Shown piece after piece: positions 33,714 through 42,651 of a stretch of DNA of 44,541 bases. The notes below the pieces were generated by a model. The model had not been told where the DNA came from and made no database searches. It saw only the letters and a program-made list of their open reading frames with translations. The translations under genes and the position numbers were made by a program. Every line of letters begins with the position of its first letter. Positions within the stretch are counted from its first letter, which is position 1. The stretch spans positions 1-44,541 of the forward strand of contig JAAZIU010000011.1 of assembly GCA_012800735.1 (NCBI GenBank), in the 5' to 3' direction. Source of the DNA: Clostridiales bacterium. GTDB lineage: Bacteria > Bacillota > Clostridia > Oscillospirales > CAG-272.

Positions 33714-35753
33714 TTAACTCATATCGATTTCATCGGTATCCGGTGTCTTTTCCGATAAGTCAGTTGTTTCCGATTTTTCCGTTGTTTCGATCAACTCGGT
33801 TTGAGCTCTGCCGTTGTCTATGCGCTGTGTTCCGTCGCTGTCTGTTGTCACATAATACTTTGCCTGGGTGGTAAAGAGAGTGTAGTATTCTCCCTCGTTT
33901 GCCATAAGTTCCCTGTGATTGCCGAGTTCGACAACTTCGCCGTCCTTTAAGACGATTATCTTATCTGCCACGGTTGCGGAGGAAAGACGATGAGAGACGA
34001 AAATAGTCATCTTGTCTTCGCGGAGACGGTCGAATTGATTATATACCTCCTGCTCGGCAAGAGCGTCAAGCGAAGCCGTTGGCTCATCAAGAATTACGAT
34101 ATCCGAATCACCGTAAAAAGCCCTGGCAATCGAGAGTTTCTGCCACATGCCGATAGAAAGCTCGATTCCGTTTTCTTCAAAGTAACGCATTAGCGGGGTA
34201 TTGTAACCGTCGGGAAGCGCCTGTATAAACTCATCGGCGGAGCTGTGCCGGGCGGCTTTTTCGATTTCTTCCTGAACGATCGGTTTATCAATATCTCCGA
34301 ATGCGATATTTTGCTTTACGCTAAAAGCATATTTCCCGAAATCCTGGAAGATTATCCCGAATATCGAATACAGATCCTGAACATCGTAATTTCGGATATC
34401 TTCTCCGTCAAGCAGTATTACGCCTTCCGTCGGGTCGTAGAGCCGCGTAAGCAGTTTTAATAGAGTGGTCTTGCCGGCGCCGTTAAGACCGACCAAAACT
34501 ATCGTTTCTCCCGCTTCAAGTTTGACGTTTATGTTCTTGAGCACATCCCGTTCGGTTCCGGGATAACGGAAGCTGACATTGAGAAATTCAATCTCGTGAG
34601 GAGCGTGACGCTTTACCTTGAGCGGGGATTCGATGAGTGGAATTATCCGCTGTTCTTCGTCCATGAAGGCAATTAAATTGTCGATAAACAGAGTACCTTC
34701 GAAAATCGAAGCTGTCGTATTGATAAGAGATGAAATCCCGCCTGAAATACTTGACAGAGCGCCGGTATAAAGGGAATAATCACCGACCTCGATCTGTCCC
34801 GCAACGACCTTACCGGCTATAAATATATAAAGCAGGAAATTTACAACGGACGAAACCACTTCAAGTCCAATATGCCAAGAACCTTCCTCGATATAAAGCT
34901 TTTTCAACCCGGCAAAATACTTACCGAAAACTTCAACATAGCTTTCAATAAAGAGATCGGAAAGATTGAATATTCTTACCTCTTTCACCAGATCCTTGTT
35001 GGTCATCAGATTCGAATAGTAGAACATCTGACGGCGTTCTTTAGAGCGGTGTCGGATGTAGTTGACATTCTTGCGTCGATAAATAAAATTGATTATAGCC
35101 GAAGGAATCGAAAGCGCAATAATTATAAGCGGAGCATACGGTGAGATTCCCCAGAGTATCACTATAAAGCTGACCATCGAAATTACGGTGCTCATGATGG
35201 AGAATGTAGACTCGAGAATTTGAATCGGCCGGTGTCCGGCTTCGTTATTGGCGTTTTCGAGTCTTGAATAGAATTCCGGATCATCGAAGCTGGCAAGATC
35301 AATTGTTCGCGCCTTGTCCATTATCATCCGCTTGATATGCTGAACGACAAGTTCACCGTAAATCCTCGTCACGATACGGTTAATGTTCCTGACAAGATTG
35401 TTGACGAAGGAGTGTATGAACCTCAACAGCAGAAGCTTCATGATAACTTCCATGCCGACTTCTCCGATGTAAGCGGCGGCAAGCGAGTTGAGAAGCGCAG
35501 CGTTGATATAAGCGGATATTACCGGCATTACTCCGTTGAATATCGCCATGAATAACATGACGAAAAGAATCCAGGGCCGCGTTCCCCATACCAGTCGGAA
35601 AACATAAAATAGACGAAAGAAAAAACTCGACAGCAGCTTTTTAAGAAATATCGGTACTTCTTTAATTGAGTTCGGTTTGATTTTCTCCAGCTCATCGCGG
35701 GCGGAATTGAAACGCCTTCCCGGGCCGGGTCTGTTAGGTCCACCTGGTCCCAT
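33714..35753 (-). CDS. ABC exporter with Gly/Pro-rich N-terminus and acidic C-terminal tail
   Basis: A 679-residue fused membrane/ATPase half-transporter. It starts with a Gly/Pro/Arg-rich cytoplasmic stretch (MGPGGPNRPGPGRRF), has six membrane helices to about residue 350, and an ATPase domain with Walker A GLNGAGKTT (about 421), Walker B VILDEPTASLD and a divergent signature LSIGMWQK (about 531) in place of LSGGQ. After the ATPase domain comes an unusual tail of about 55 residues, rich in T, E, D and S. AGGAGG lies 5-6 bases before the ATG. Such proteins export peptides, lipids or drugs; no substrate gene is adjacent. It is not closely related to the exporter at 24752. Confidence 0.87.
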   Translation of the reverse strand: MGPGGPNRPGPGRRFNSARDELEKIKPNSIKEVPIFLKKLLSSFFFRLFYVFRLVWGTRPWILFVMLFMAIFNGVMPVISAYINAALLNSLAAAYIGEVGMEVIMKLLLLRFIHSFVNNLVRNINRIVTRIYGELVVQHIKRMIMDKARTIDLASFDDPEFYSRLENANNEAGHRPIQILESTFSIMSTVISMVSFIVILWGISPYAPLIIIALSIPSAIINFIYRRKNVNYIRHRSKERRQMFYYSNLMTNKDLVKEVRIFNLSDLFIESYVEVFGKYFAGLKKLYIEEGSWHIGLEVVSSVVNFLLYIFIAGKVVAGQIEVGDYSLYTGALSSISGGISSLINTTASIFEGTLFIDNLIAFMDEEQRIIPLIESPLKVKRHAPHEIEFLNVSFRYPGTERDVLKNINVKLEAGETIVLVGLNGAGKTTLLKLLTRLYDPTEGVILLDGEDIRNYDVQDLYSIFGIIFQDFGKYAFSVKQNIAFGDIDKPIVQEEIEKAARHSSADEFIQALPDGYNTPLMRYFEENGIELSIGMWQKLSIARAFYGDSDIVILDEPTASLDALAEQEVYNQFDRLREDKMTIFVSHRLSSATVADKIIVLKDGEVVELGNHRELMANEGEYYTLFTTQAKYYVTTDSDGTQRIDNGRAQTELIETTEKSETTDLSEKTPDTDEIDMS

Positions 35754-35838
35754 AACTGCCTCCTGTTAGTTTATAATCTAACTAATATTATACTCCTTGA
35801 ATATTAATACAGTTTGGAATATTCATAAACATTAAAAC

Positions 35839-35866
35839 ATTGGAACTCATTTAACTGAGTTCCAAT
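35839..35866 (-). terminator. Likely terminator of the yicC-to-rsmB operon
   Basis: A perfect 11-bp inverted repeat, ATTGGAACTCA (35839-35849) with TGAGTTCCAAT (35856-35866), 6-nt loop, begins 28 bp past the rsmB stop. Read leftward it is followed by GTTTTAATGTTT, a weak T tract. A TATAAT (plus strand ATTATA near 35787) for the downstream exporter lies further left, but with no good -35. Confidence 0.65.
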
Positions 35867-35893
35867 AAATTAAGAATAATGATTTTATAACTT

Positions 35894-37210
35894 TTATTTT
35901 CTTTTCCAGAGAGAGTAATAGAATCCGTCGCAGCCGTCGGTGTTTGGGAAAAGTGTCCGCGAGGAGATGTATTCAAATTCCGGATGGCTTTTTGTAAATC
36001 GATTGGCAACCCCTTCGTTTTCATCAGGCACAAGAGTACAGGTTGAATACATAATTATACCGCCGGATTTCACATAATTTGAGCAGTTTTCAAGAATGGC
36101 GTATTGTTTTTCCGGCAGCTCTTTTATCTGCTCTCTATCCTTATATCTTATATCCGGCTTTTTTGCTATTACGCCGAGACCGGAGCAGGGAACATCGCAT
36201 AAAACACGGTCAAACATCTTCTTTTTAAACCTTTTATCCGGCTTTGAGCTGTCAGATAAAACAGGCTCTATGATAGTTATGCCAAGCGCTTCGGCGCCGG
36301 AGAAAATAAGAGCCGGTTTGTTTTTATGTATATCGCATGAGACGACTTTGCCTTCGTTATTCATCCGCAGAGCCGAATAAAAGCTTTTCCCGCCCGGAGC
36401 GGCGCAGGCATCGAGTATGCTTTCCCCGGTTTCCGCTCCGAAAGCTTCCGAGGCTATCTGAGACGCCCTGTCCTGAACGAAGAATTCCCCGGGATATTTA
36501 TCCGTGAGAAAGATGTATGAAGCGTCGGTCGTTATAGAATAAGGTGTATCTGTATGCAAATCAGCCTTGAATCCTTCCGTTGCTATTTTATCTTTCAGAG
36601 ATTCAGCGGTCGTTTTAAGGGTATTAACTCTCAGCGTCAGCGGAGGCGTTGAATTTGCGTATTCCATCAGAGCTTCGGCGTTGTCGGGATAACTTTCAAG
36701 CCATAGCCTGACAATCCATTCGGGTAGGGAATGGCGTACAGAAAGCGCAAAAACCCGATCATGATCAATATCCGGCCACTTTAATTTGTCTCGACCTCGA
36801 AGCGCTGACCGCATAACGGCATTCACGAATCCGGAGACTGCAGCTCCCTTCGCGCAGAAGGTTTTCGCAAGCTCTACTGTCTCATTCACCGCGGCGTGAT
36901 CGGGGATACGATCCATATAAAATAACTGATAAAAGCCCAGCCTTAAAACGGTAAGCACATCCCGGTCGAGCTTCTCCGGTTTTCTTGATGAAAACTGTCC
37001 GATAAGCCAATCGAGAGAAATTGCCCTGTCGGTAACTCCCATAACAAGAGCGGTGTAAAGCGCTTTGTCATCGTCCTTCAGGTTATATTTAGCTGCGGCG
37101 GTTTCGGTTTCGATATTCGCGTAGCCGTCGGTTTTAATCAACCGTATGAGTGAAAGAAATGCGGCTTCGCGCGCGGTATATTCTATTTTTGTTTTTAATG
37201 TTTTTCCCAT
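35894..37210 (-). CDS. rsmB: 16S rRNA (cytosine-C5-967)-methyltransferase RsmB
   Basis: RsmB methylates C967 of 16S rRNA. The 438-residue protein joins an N-terminal NusB-like RNA-binding domain (about 1-150) to an m5C methyltransferase with cofactor motif ILDACAAPGGKS, CDVPCSGLG and the catalytic-cysteine motif MYSTCTLVPDENE. It is the last gene of the leftward housekeeping run. No Shine-Dalgarno sequence is evident; instead a strong hairpin (37226-37246) ends 16 bases before the ATG. The usual followers rlmN, prpC and prkC are absent. Confidence 0.93.
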   Translation of the reverse strand: MGKTLKTKIEYTAREAAFLSLIRLIKTDGYANIETETAAAKYNLKDDDKALYTALVMGVTDRAISLDWLIGQFSSRKPEKLDRDVLTVLRLGFYQLFYMDRIPDHAAVNETVELAKTFCAKGAAVSGFVNAVMRSALRGRDKLKWPDIDHDRVFALSVRHSLPEWIVRLWLESYPDNAEALMEYANSTPPLTLRVNTLKTTAESLKDKIATEGFKADLHTDTPYSITTDASYIFLTDKYPGEFFVQDRASQIASEAFGAETGESILDACAAPGGKSFYSALRMNNEGKVVSCDIHKNKPALIFSGAEALGITIIEPVLSDSSKPDKRFKKKMFDRVLCDVPCSGLGVIAKKPDIRYKDREQIKELPEKQYAILENCSNYVKSGGIIMYSTCTLVPDENEGVANRFTKSHPEFEYISSRTLFPNTDGCDGFYYSLWKRK

Positions 37211-37225
37211 AATAGCATTTATAAA

Positions 37226-37246
37226 GCCGCGTAAAAGATACGCGGC
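37226..37246 (-). promoter_or_regulatory. Strong hairpin between yugP-like gene and rsmB
   Basis: GCCGCGTA (37226-37233) pairs with TACGCGGC (37239-37246) across 5 nt in the 43-bp gap. On the minus strand only TTTATAAATG follows, so it is a weak terminator at best. It could reduce read-through into rsmB, protect the upstream mRNA end, or affect rsmB translation. Confidence 0.6.
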
Positions 37247-37253
37247 GTGTAGT

Positions 37254-37940
37254 TTATCTTTTTCTTCTGCCCGATCCGCTCACTATGGCAAGCAGTCTTA
37301 TAAGCTGTGCTATCGAAACCGCAAGAGCGGCGACATATGTAAGCGCTGCGGCGCTCAAAACTTTTTTTGCTCCGACGAGCTCCTCATCCGTAAAACGTCC
37401 GCTTTCCGCTAGTGACTTCAGCGCGCGGTTTGACGCGTCAAACTCAACCGGAAGGGTTATAAGTTGAAAAAGCGCGGTCAAAGAAAACAAAGCGACACCG
37501 ATAATGGCGAGATTTGTCCACCCAAGAACGAGTCCGATAAGTATCAACGGCCAGGAAATCTGCGAGCCTATTGTGGTTATCGGGATTATTGCAGATCTTA
37601 TCTTAATCGGCAGATAACCGGTCGAATGTTGTATCGCGTGTCCGGCTTCGTGCGCGGCTACTCCTACGGACGCTTGTGTAGAGGAGTTATACACTTGGTC
37701 TGATAAATTAATCGTCTCCGACTTGGGGTTGTAATGGTCCGTCAGATTGCCGGAGACATGGTTTACAGGTATATAACCGAGACCGTTGGATTGAAGTATA
37801 AGCTCGGCGGAGTCGCGTCCGGACAAACCGGATTGAGTTTGTTTTTTCGAATATTTGGCGAAAACATATTTGACACGAAACTGCGCCCAAAGAGCAAACA
37901 GCAACGCAGGCAGAACCAGTATCAGGTAGTAGTAATCCAT
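37254..37940 (-). CDS. Zinc metallopeptidase, YugP family
   Basis: A 228-residue membrane protein with the neutral zinc metallopeptidase pattern: an N-terminal membrane helix (YYYLILVLPALLFALWAQ), the zinc motif HEAGH at 97-101, and at least two further hydrophobic segments. Substrates of this family are not known. In Clostridia it normally lies between fmt and rsmB, as here. Its start overlaps the end of fmt by 19 bp; AAGGAG lies 13 bases upstream of the ATG, longer than ideal. Confidence 0.88.
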   Translation of the reverse strand: MDYYYLILVLPALLFALWAQFRVKYVFAKYSKKQTQSGLSGRDSAELILQSNGLGYIPVNHVSGNLTDHYNPKSETINLSDQVYNSSTQASVGVAAHEAGHAIQHSTGYLPIKIRSAIIPITTIGSQISWPLILIGLVLGWTNLAIIGVALFSLTALFQLITLPVEFDASNRALKSLAESGRFTDEELVGAKKVLSAAALTYVAALAVSIAQLIRLLAIVSGSGRRKR

Positions 37941-38881
37941 CCGCTTAAAATATCTCCTTCTTTTATCTGCCGACCGTTAACAAAAGCATCAGCGCTCATC
38001 CGGGCTTTCCCGGCGGGAATAAGTTCGGTAATTTTCAGTATACCATCGCCTGTTGCAACATCAATACCGCTTTTTGTGGAAATGACAGTTCCTGGGGCAG
38101 CAACGGATTTTTCATCAACGGCTGATGCAAGTGCGATTTTCAGCTGTCGCCCGTTATGTGAGCAAACGGCAAGCGGCTCCGGTGAAAGCGCTCGGATAAT
38201 ATTTGACAGCTTTCCGGCGGGCAGCGAAAAATCAAGCGAACAGTCAGACTTTTCTATTTTAGATGCGTAGCTTGATTTTGAATCGTCCTGTTTTATCGGC
38301 GTTATTTTTCCGGTAATCAGCCGGTCTATCGTTTCGACGAGAAGCTCGGCTCCGACTTCTGCCATTTTTAAAGTCAGTGTTCCGGAGTCATCATCGGGTG
38401 CAATCAAAACTTCTCTTGATAACAGCATATCTCCGGTATCAAGCCCTTCGTCCATCAGCATGGTTGTTATACCGGTGAAATTCTTTCCGTCCATAATAGC
38501 TCTCTGAATGGGTGCCGCTCCCCTATACTCGGGAAGCAGAGAGCCGTGAACATTTATACAGCCGTATTTCGGATAAGCTATCACTGCGGGAGGCAATATT
38601 TTTCCGTAAGCGGCGACAACTATGAGTTCCGGCGCCTCTGTGTTTAAGATTTCTGCGAATTTCTCATCTCTAAGAGTTGTCGGTTGATATACCTTTACTC
38701 CGAGTTCTTCGGCTTTGACTTTTACGGGCGGCGGCGTGAGTTTATGCCCACGGTTTTTCGGCTTATCCGGCTGAGTAACAACGGAGGTTATCGGAAATCC
38801 CCGCTTTGCGAGAGCGTCAAGCTGTATCTCGGCGAATTCGGGGGTGCCCATAAACATGATCCGGGAAAGTTTATTGCTCAT
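37922..38881 (-). CDS. fmt: Methionyl-tRNA formyltransferase Fmt
   Basis: Fmt formylates the initiator Met-tRNA using 10-formyl-tetrahydrofolate. The 319-residue protein has the opening IMFMGTPEFAE, the catalytic NVHGSLLPEYRGAAPIQ and DEGLDTGDM (Asn, His and Asp of the active site), and a C-terminal OB-like domain. The ATG at 38881 is chosen: AGGCGG lies about 5 bases upstream and the protein then begins as the family does; an ATG at 38902 would add 7 residues. It overlaps the end of def by 11 bp, the conserved def-fmt pair. Confidence 0.95.
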   Translation of the reverse strand: MSNKLSRIMFMGTPEFAEIQLDALAKRGFPITSVVTQPDKPKNRGHKLTPPPVKVKAEELGVKVYQPTTLRDEKFAEILNTEAPELIVVAAYGKILPPAVIAYPKYGCINVHGSLLPEYRGAAPIQRAIMDGKNFTGITTMLMDEGLDTGDMLLSREVLIAPDDDSGTLTLKMAEVGAELLVETIDRLITGKITPIKQDDSKSSYASKIEKSDCSLDFSLPAGKLSNIIRALSPEPLAVCSHNGRQLKIALASAVDEKSVAAPGTVISTKSGIDVATGDGILKITELIPAGKARMSADAFVNGRQIKEGDILSGWITTT

Positions 38882-39404
38882 CTTCGCCGCCTTCAACATC
38901 ATCTACAATTTCTTGTGGATCTAAATCTCCGAACATAATATCCATAGCATCATCTTCATGAATCATTATAGCGTCATCAATAAACAGCTTACCTTCAAGG
39001 TGATCGAGTTCATGACATATAGCACGGGCAAGCAGATCGGAGCCGGAGAGTGTCTGCTCTTCTCCGTCGAGATCGGTATATTTGACCGTTACCGTCTCGG
39101 GTCGATCGGTTATCCCCCATTCTCCGGGTACCGAAAGGCATCCCTCAACATTGCGCTGCCTGCCGCATCGCTCGGTTATTTCGGGATTAATCAATACATA
39201 TGTCTCTTCTTCCTCGGTTTCTATAACAACCATCCGGCGGAGCACTCCGACCTGAGGAGCGGCAAGCCCGGCTCCTTCCGCTTCATGCATCGTTTCGATC
39301 ATATCGGCGGCAAGGATTCTGATCCTGTCGGTGATTTTGTCGATAGGACGACTTGTTTTTCTAAGGGCGGGATCGCCGACCTTTATTATATTAAGAATTG
39401 CCAT
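38871..39404 (-). CDS. def: Peptide deformylase Def
   Basis: Def removes the N-formyl group from new proteins using a metal ion. The 177-residue protein has the three family motifs: GAGLAAPQVG, EGCLSVPG (metal-binding cysteine) and HELDHLEG (two metal-binding histidines and the catalytic glutamate). The C-terminus is extended by an acidic tail of about 20 residues (D/E-rich). AGAGGTG precedes the ATG. It sits between priA and fmt as in most Bacillota. Confidence 0.96.
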   Translation of the reverse strand: MAILNIIKVGDPALRKTSRPIDKITDRIRILAADMIETMHEAEGAGLAAPQVGVLRRMVVIETEEEETYVLINPEITERCGRQRNVEGCLSVPGEWGITDRPETVTVKYTDLDGEEQTLSGSDLLARAICHELDHLEGKLFIDDAIMIHEDDAMDIMFGDLDPQEIVDDVEGGEDEQ

Positions 39405-39431
39405 GATGAATTCACCTCTGTTTACCGATCA

Positions 39432-41969
39432 TCAGTTCGGGTTTATATCGAGCGAAGCCGTAACAAGTTTATAAGCCTGTTCGTTCATCATACTCATGAT
39501 CGAATTTAAAAACTTCCTCGTACGGCGGTTTATACCGCATTTTATCATGAATTTCAGCCGGTATTTGTCGTTAACTTTGTATTGATAAGGCTCAAAGGGA
39601 CCGGTGACGATTACGCTTACATCCTTGTAGCTTCCGATAAGCTGTGATTTTATATAGTCGTTTAGCGCGATTGCGGCGTTGTAAAGATGAGTTTCCTCAT
39701 CGCCCGTCAATGTGAGCTGAGCTATGTCGCAGAAAGGAGGGAAGACGAGTGTTTTACGCAAAGCCGCCTCGTTTTTGTAAAAGGTTTGATAATCCTGCTT
39801 TGCGGCAAGCCGTATCACCGGATGGTCGGGAGAGTAGGTTTGAATGACCGCTCTGCCGGGCGTATCGCTTCGTCCGGCGCGGCCGATGACTTGTGTTAAA
39901 AGCGCGAAAGTCTCTTCGTTTGCTCTGTAGTCGTTTAGATAAAGCGACATATCCGCCGAAAGCACACCTACAAGGGTTACTCCCGGGAAATCATGTCCTT
40001 TTGTAACCATCTGAGTGCCGAGAAGTATATCAGCCTCGCGGTTTTTAAAAGCATTAAGTATTTCGTCGCAGGAAAATTTAGCTGATGTGGTGTCCGCGTC
40101 AAGACGCAGAACCCTCGCAGAGGGGAAGAGTTTTAAAAGCTCCTCCTCTACCTTTTGAGTGCCGTAGCCTTCGTACGAGAGATGCTCCCCGCCGCAGCCC
40201 GGGCATTTATCCGGAACAGCCGTACGGTAGCCGCACCAATGGCAGGAAAGATGTCCTTCTCCCTGCCTCGCCGAATGAAATGTCAGCGCGACAGAGCAGT
40301 GCGGACACATTATAACTTCCCCGCATAAAGGACAGCGCAGGAATCGGTTGTAACCGCGCCGGTTCAGGAATAATATCGCCTGTTCGCCTTTTTGCAGGTT
40401 TTTTTCGATTTCTTCGCGTAATATCGACCCGACAGGTCCGACAATACCGTTTCTTAAATCAACCCGTGAGTCGGCGATAATAACCTCCGGTAGTATTGCC
40501 CCGCCGTATCTGGTGTTCAACTCGACAAGGGTATAAGCGCCGGTTTCCGCTTTTCTGTATGCCTCAAGAGATGGAGTCGCTGAGGATAGCAGCATCAGCG
40601 CGTTGTGTTTAGCGCAGCGGTAGCGTGCGATCTCCCTTGCGTGATATCTCGGAGTCATGTCCGATTTATAAGTGTGCTCCTGCTCCTCGTCGATAACTAT
40701 CATGCCGATTCGAGGGAAGGGAGCAAAGACCGCCGATCTTGTGCCGATACAGACATCAACCTCGCCCAAGGACATCCTCCGCCAGCTGTCGTATCTTTCC
40801 CCCGCCGATAACCCCGAGTGAAGCACCACAACCCGGTCTTTGTAATACGACCGGAAGAATGCGACAGCCTGAGGGGTAAGCGATATTTCCGGAACTAAAA
40901 CAATAGCTGCCCGCCCGATGCCGTTTTCGTCGGGAGGGGAAGCGATAACTTCGTCTATAAGGCGTTTTATAACGCGGGTTTTCCCGCTGCCGGTGACTCC
41001 GTGCAGCAGCGCCGCCTTCGGCTCGCTTGTCCGGTAAAGAGCAATTATCTTATCGGCAGCCTGCTGCTGTTCCTGACTGAGCTGATTGTTGTCCGGAGCC
41101 GGCTCCGGTACCTGAGCGGAATAAGGATCCCTGTATAAGTCCTTTTTTTCTTCCTTTAAAAATCCGGCTTCGGTAAGATTTTTAAGCACCGATGCAGATG
41201 CGCCGGTTTCGCTTCGAAACTCGGCGGAAGTCATCGCGCTGTCGACACATTCAAGCAATGCCTCAAGCACCGCTGCCTGCCGTACTGCTCCGCGTCTTTT
41301 TACCTTTTCCAAATGCGCTTTTATTGTATCGGTGTCTTTTGCAAGGGAATAAAAGGTCTGATATCTGACTGCCGCGCTTCCGGCTATTTCGGTTTGACGT
41401 GTAATATAACCCTTTTTAACCATCTGCGGCAGTCTGCGATAGGCTTCGTCACCGCATTCGGTCTGAATCCGTTCCTTTGTGACAGGTCCCACCTTTGTCA
41501 GCAAATTATAAACCGATAGGGTCGCCAGATCCGAATCCATAGGCGGCGTCTGCGCGACTTCATAATATTCGGATATTGAAGAAAGGGCGGCTGATGGGAC
41601 TACGGTACGGACTGCTTCTCCTATCGAGCAGAAAGTTGTTTCTTTAAGATATACGCAGAGAGCAAGCTGCTCGGGTGTAAGAGAGATTGAGTTTTCAACC
41701 GGACCATACAGTGTCTTGATTTTAAACTCCGGATAGTCTGTATGGTCGGAAACTTCCGTAACAAGCGCAATTTGGCGGCGATTACCGCCGCCAAATGGAA
41801 CAACTACGAAGCCCCCGGCTATTATTGATTCGGTCAGAGGCTCCGGAATATAATAATCGTATGTCTTATCGAGGCTGTATGGCGCGTCAATAAGATTTAC
41901 CCGCGCAACTGGCACAGGCAGCGGAGTAGTTTTTTTCCCCTTGTTTTTTCTGTAATAATCAGACATCAT
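39432..41969 (-). CDS. priA: Primosomal helicase PriA
   Basis: PriA restarts stalled replication forks. The 845-residue protein has an N-terminal DNA-binding domain (VNLIDAPYSLDKTYDYYIP), a winged-helix region, an SF2 helicase core with Walker A GVTGSGKT and the DEEQEHTYKSD box, and the inserted zinc-binding cysteines (CPLCGEVIMCPHC, CHWCGY, CPGCGGEHL), all intact. It is slightly longer than usual. The start overlaps rpoZ by 11 bp; the first two codons are both ATG. coaBC, often between rpoZ and priA, is missing. Confidence 0.96.
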   Translation of the reverse strand: MMSDYYRKNKGKKTTPLPVPVARVNLIDAPYSLDKTYDYYIPEPLTESIIAGGFVVVPFGGGNRRQIALVTEVSDHTDYPEFKIKTLYGPVENSISLTPEQLALCVYLKETTFCSIGEAVRTVVPSAALSSISEYYEVAQTPPMDSDLATLSVYNLLTKVGPVTKERIQTECGDEAYRRLPQMVKKGYITRQTEIAGSAAVRYQTFYSLAKDTDTIKAHLEKVKRRGAVRQAAVLEALLECVDSAMTSAEFRSETGASASVLKNLTEAGFLKEEKKDLYRDPYSAQVPEPAPDNNQLSQEQQQAADKIIALYRTSEPKAALLHGVTGSGKTRVIKRLIDEVIASPPDENGIGRAAIVLVPEISLTPQAVAFFRSYYKDRVVVLHSGLSAGERYDSWRRMSLGEVDVCIGTRSAVFAPFPRIGMIVIDEEQEHTYKSDMTPRYHAREIARYRCAKHNALMLLSSATPSLEAYRKAETGAYTLVELNTRYGGAILPEVIIADSRVDLRNGIVGPVGSILREEIEKNLQKGEQAILFLNRRGYNRFLRCPLCGEVIMCPHCSVALTFHSARQGEGHLSCHWCGYRTAVPDKCPGCGGEHLSYEGYGTQKVEEELLKLFPSARVLRLDADTTSAKFSCDEILNAFKNREADILLGTQMVTKGHDFPGVTLVGVLSADMSLYLNDYRANEETFALLTQVIGRAGRSDTPGRAVIQTYSPDHPVIRLAAKQDYQTFYKNEAALRKTLVFPPFCDIAQLTLTGDEETHLYNAAIALNDYIKSQLIGSYKDVSVIVTGPFEPYQYKVNDKYRLKFMIKCGINRRTRKFLNSIMSMMNEQAYKLVTASLDINPN

Positions 41970-42606
41970 ATGAACCGTCGTCGTCTAGCGCGCCGTCGAT
42001 TCCAAGCGTATCGTCAATGCTGCTGTCGAGACTGTCATCATCTTCATAATCGTCGTCTGAATCGATGTCGTCGTCGATTGTGTTTTCAGCGGCGCTTTTT
42101 TCGGTTGCAGAAGAATTCTGAGCCCGACGCTTCATCTGTCTCTGAGCCTTCAGATCGAAAGCGGCGTCAATCGCGCTGTCTTCATCCTCTTCTTCAACGG
42201 GATCGTTTGCATGAGCTTCGGCAATGGCTTTTAGCTGGGCTCGGCGGGCGTCGTCTTCGCGCTGCTTGCGCTCGACGGCAAGGCGTTCCGCCTCTTCTTC
42301 TTTAAGCATTTCAAGATGCAGTTTTTCCGCCTGATATTCCATATCCAGCGACTCGTCGATTATCCGATAACTGCCCTTGTGAAGACGGTTTATAGCGGTT
42401 TTTACGGCTTTTTCGTCTCTGATTTCGCGCTTAATCATTGAAGCCAGAGATTTGTCGGTCTGTTTGTTTTCAAGCAGCTTTTCTGCGATAGCGCGCTGTT
42501 CGCAGTATTCGTCGGTTACCATTCTGGCGCATTTTGCTGTCGCTATTACAAGCATATAGCGGTTGTATTTGTTGGCGGTAAGCTCTTCAATAGGCGGATA
42601 AATCAT
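41959..42606 (-). CDS. rpoZ: RNA polymerase omega subunit with long charged C-terminal extension
   Basis: Omega helps assemble RNA polymerase by holding the beta' subunit. The first roughly 80 residues fit omega in Bacillota (MIYPPIEELTANKYNRYMLVIATAKCAR, then a helical segment ending near KGSYRII). The protein is 215 residues, about twice or more the usual 65-100: a charged helical or coiled-coil part (about 85-135) is followed by an acidic D/E/S-rich tail (about 137-215). Context gmk-rpoZ-priA supports the call. AAGGAAG lies about 9 bases before the ATG. Confidence 0.87.
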   Translation of the reverse strand: MIYPPIEELTANKYNRYMLVIATAKCARMVTDEYCEQRAIAEKLLENKQTDKSLASMIKREIRDEKAVKTAINRLHKGSYRIIDESLDMEYQAEKLHLEMLKEEEAERLAVERKQREDDARRAQLKAIAEAHANDPVEEEDEDSAIDAAFDLKAQRQMKRRAQNSSATEKSAAENTIDDDIDSDDDYEDDDSLDSSIDDTLGIDGALDDDGSYDV

Positions 42607-42651
42607 AATATCTTGCTTCCTTGTTATTTATGTCTTTAGTTAATTATCAAT

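Noticed and set aside
33573-33758. Small plus-strand open frame in the gap after the ABC exporter
   Set aside because: It has no ribosome binding site and its end is antisense to the exporter's C-terminus; composition gives no support.
37734-38270. Plus-strand open frame of 178 codons
   Set aside because: It is antisense to the YugP-like gene and fmt, and shows no domain or ribosome binding site.
38958-39509. Plus-strand open frame of 183 codons
   Set aside because: It is antisense to def and the end of priA, both with complete family motifs.
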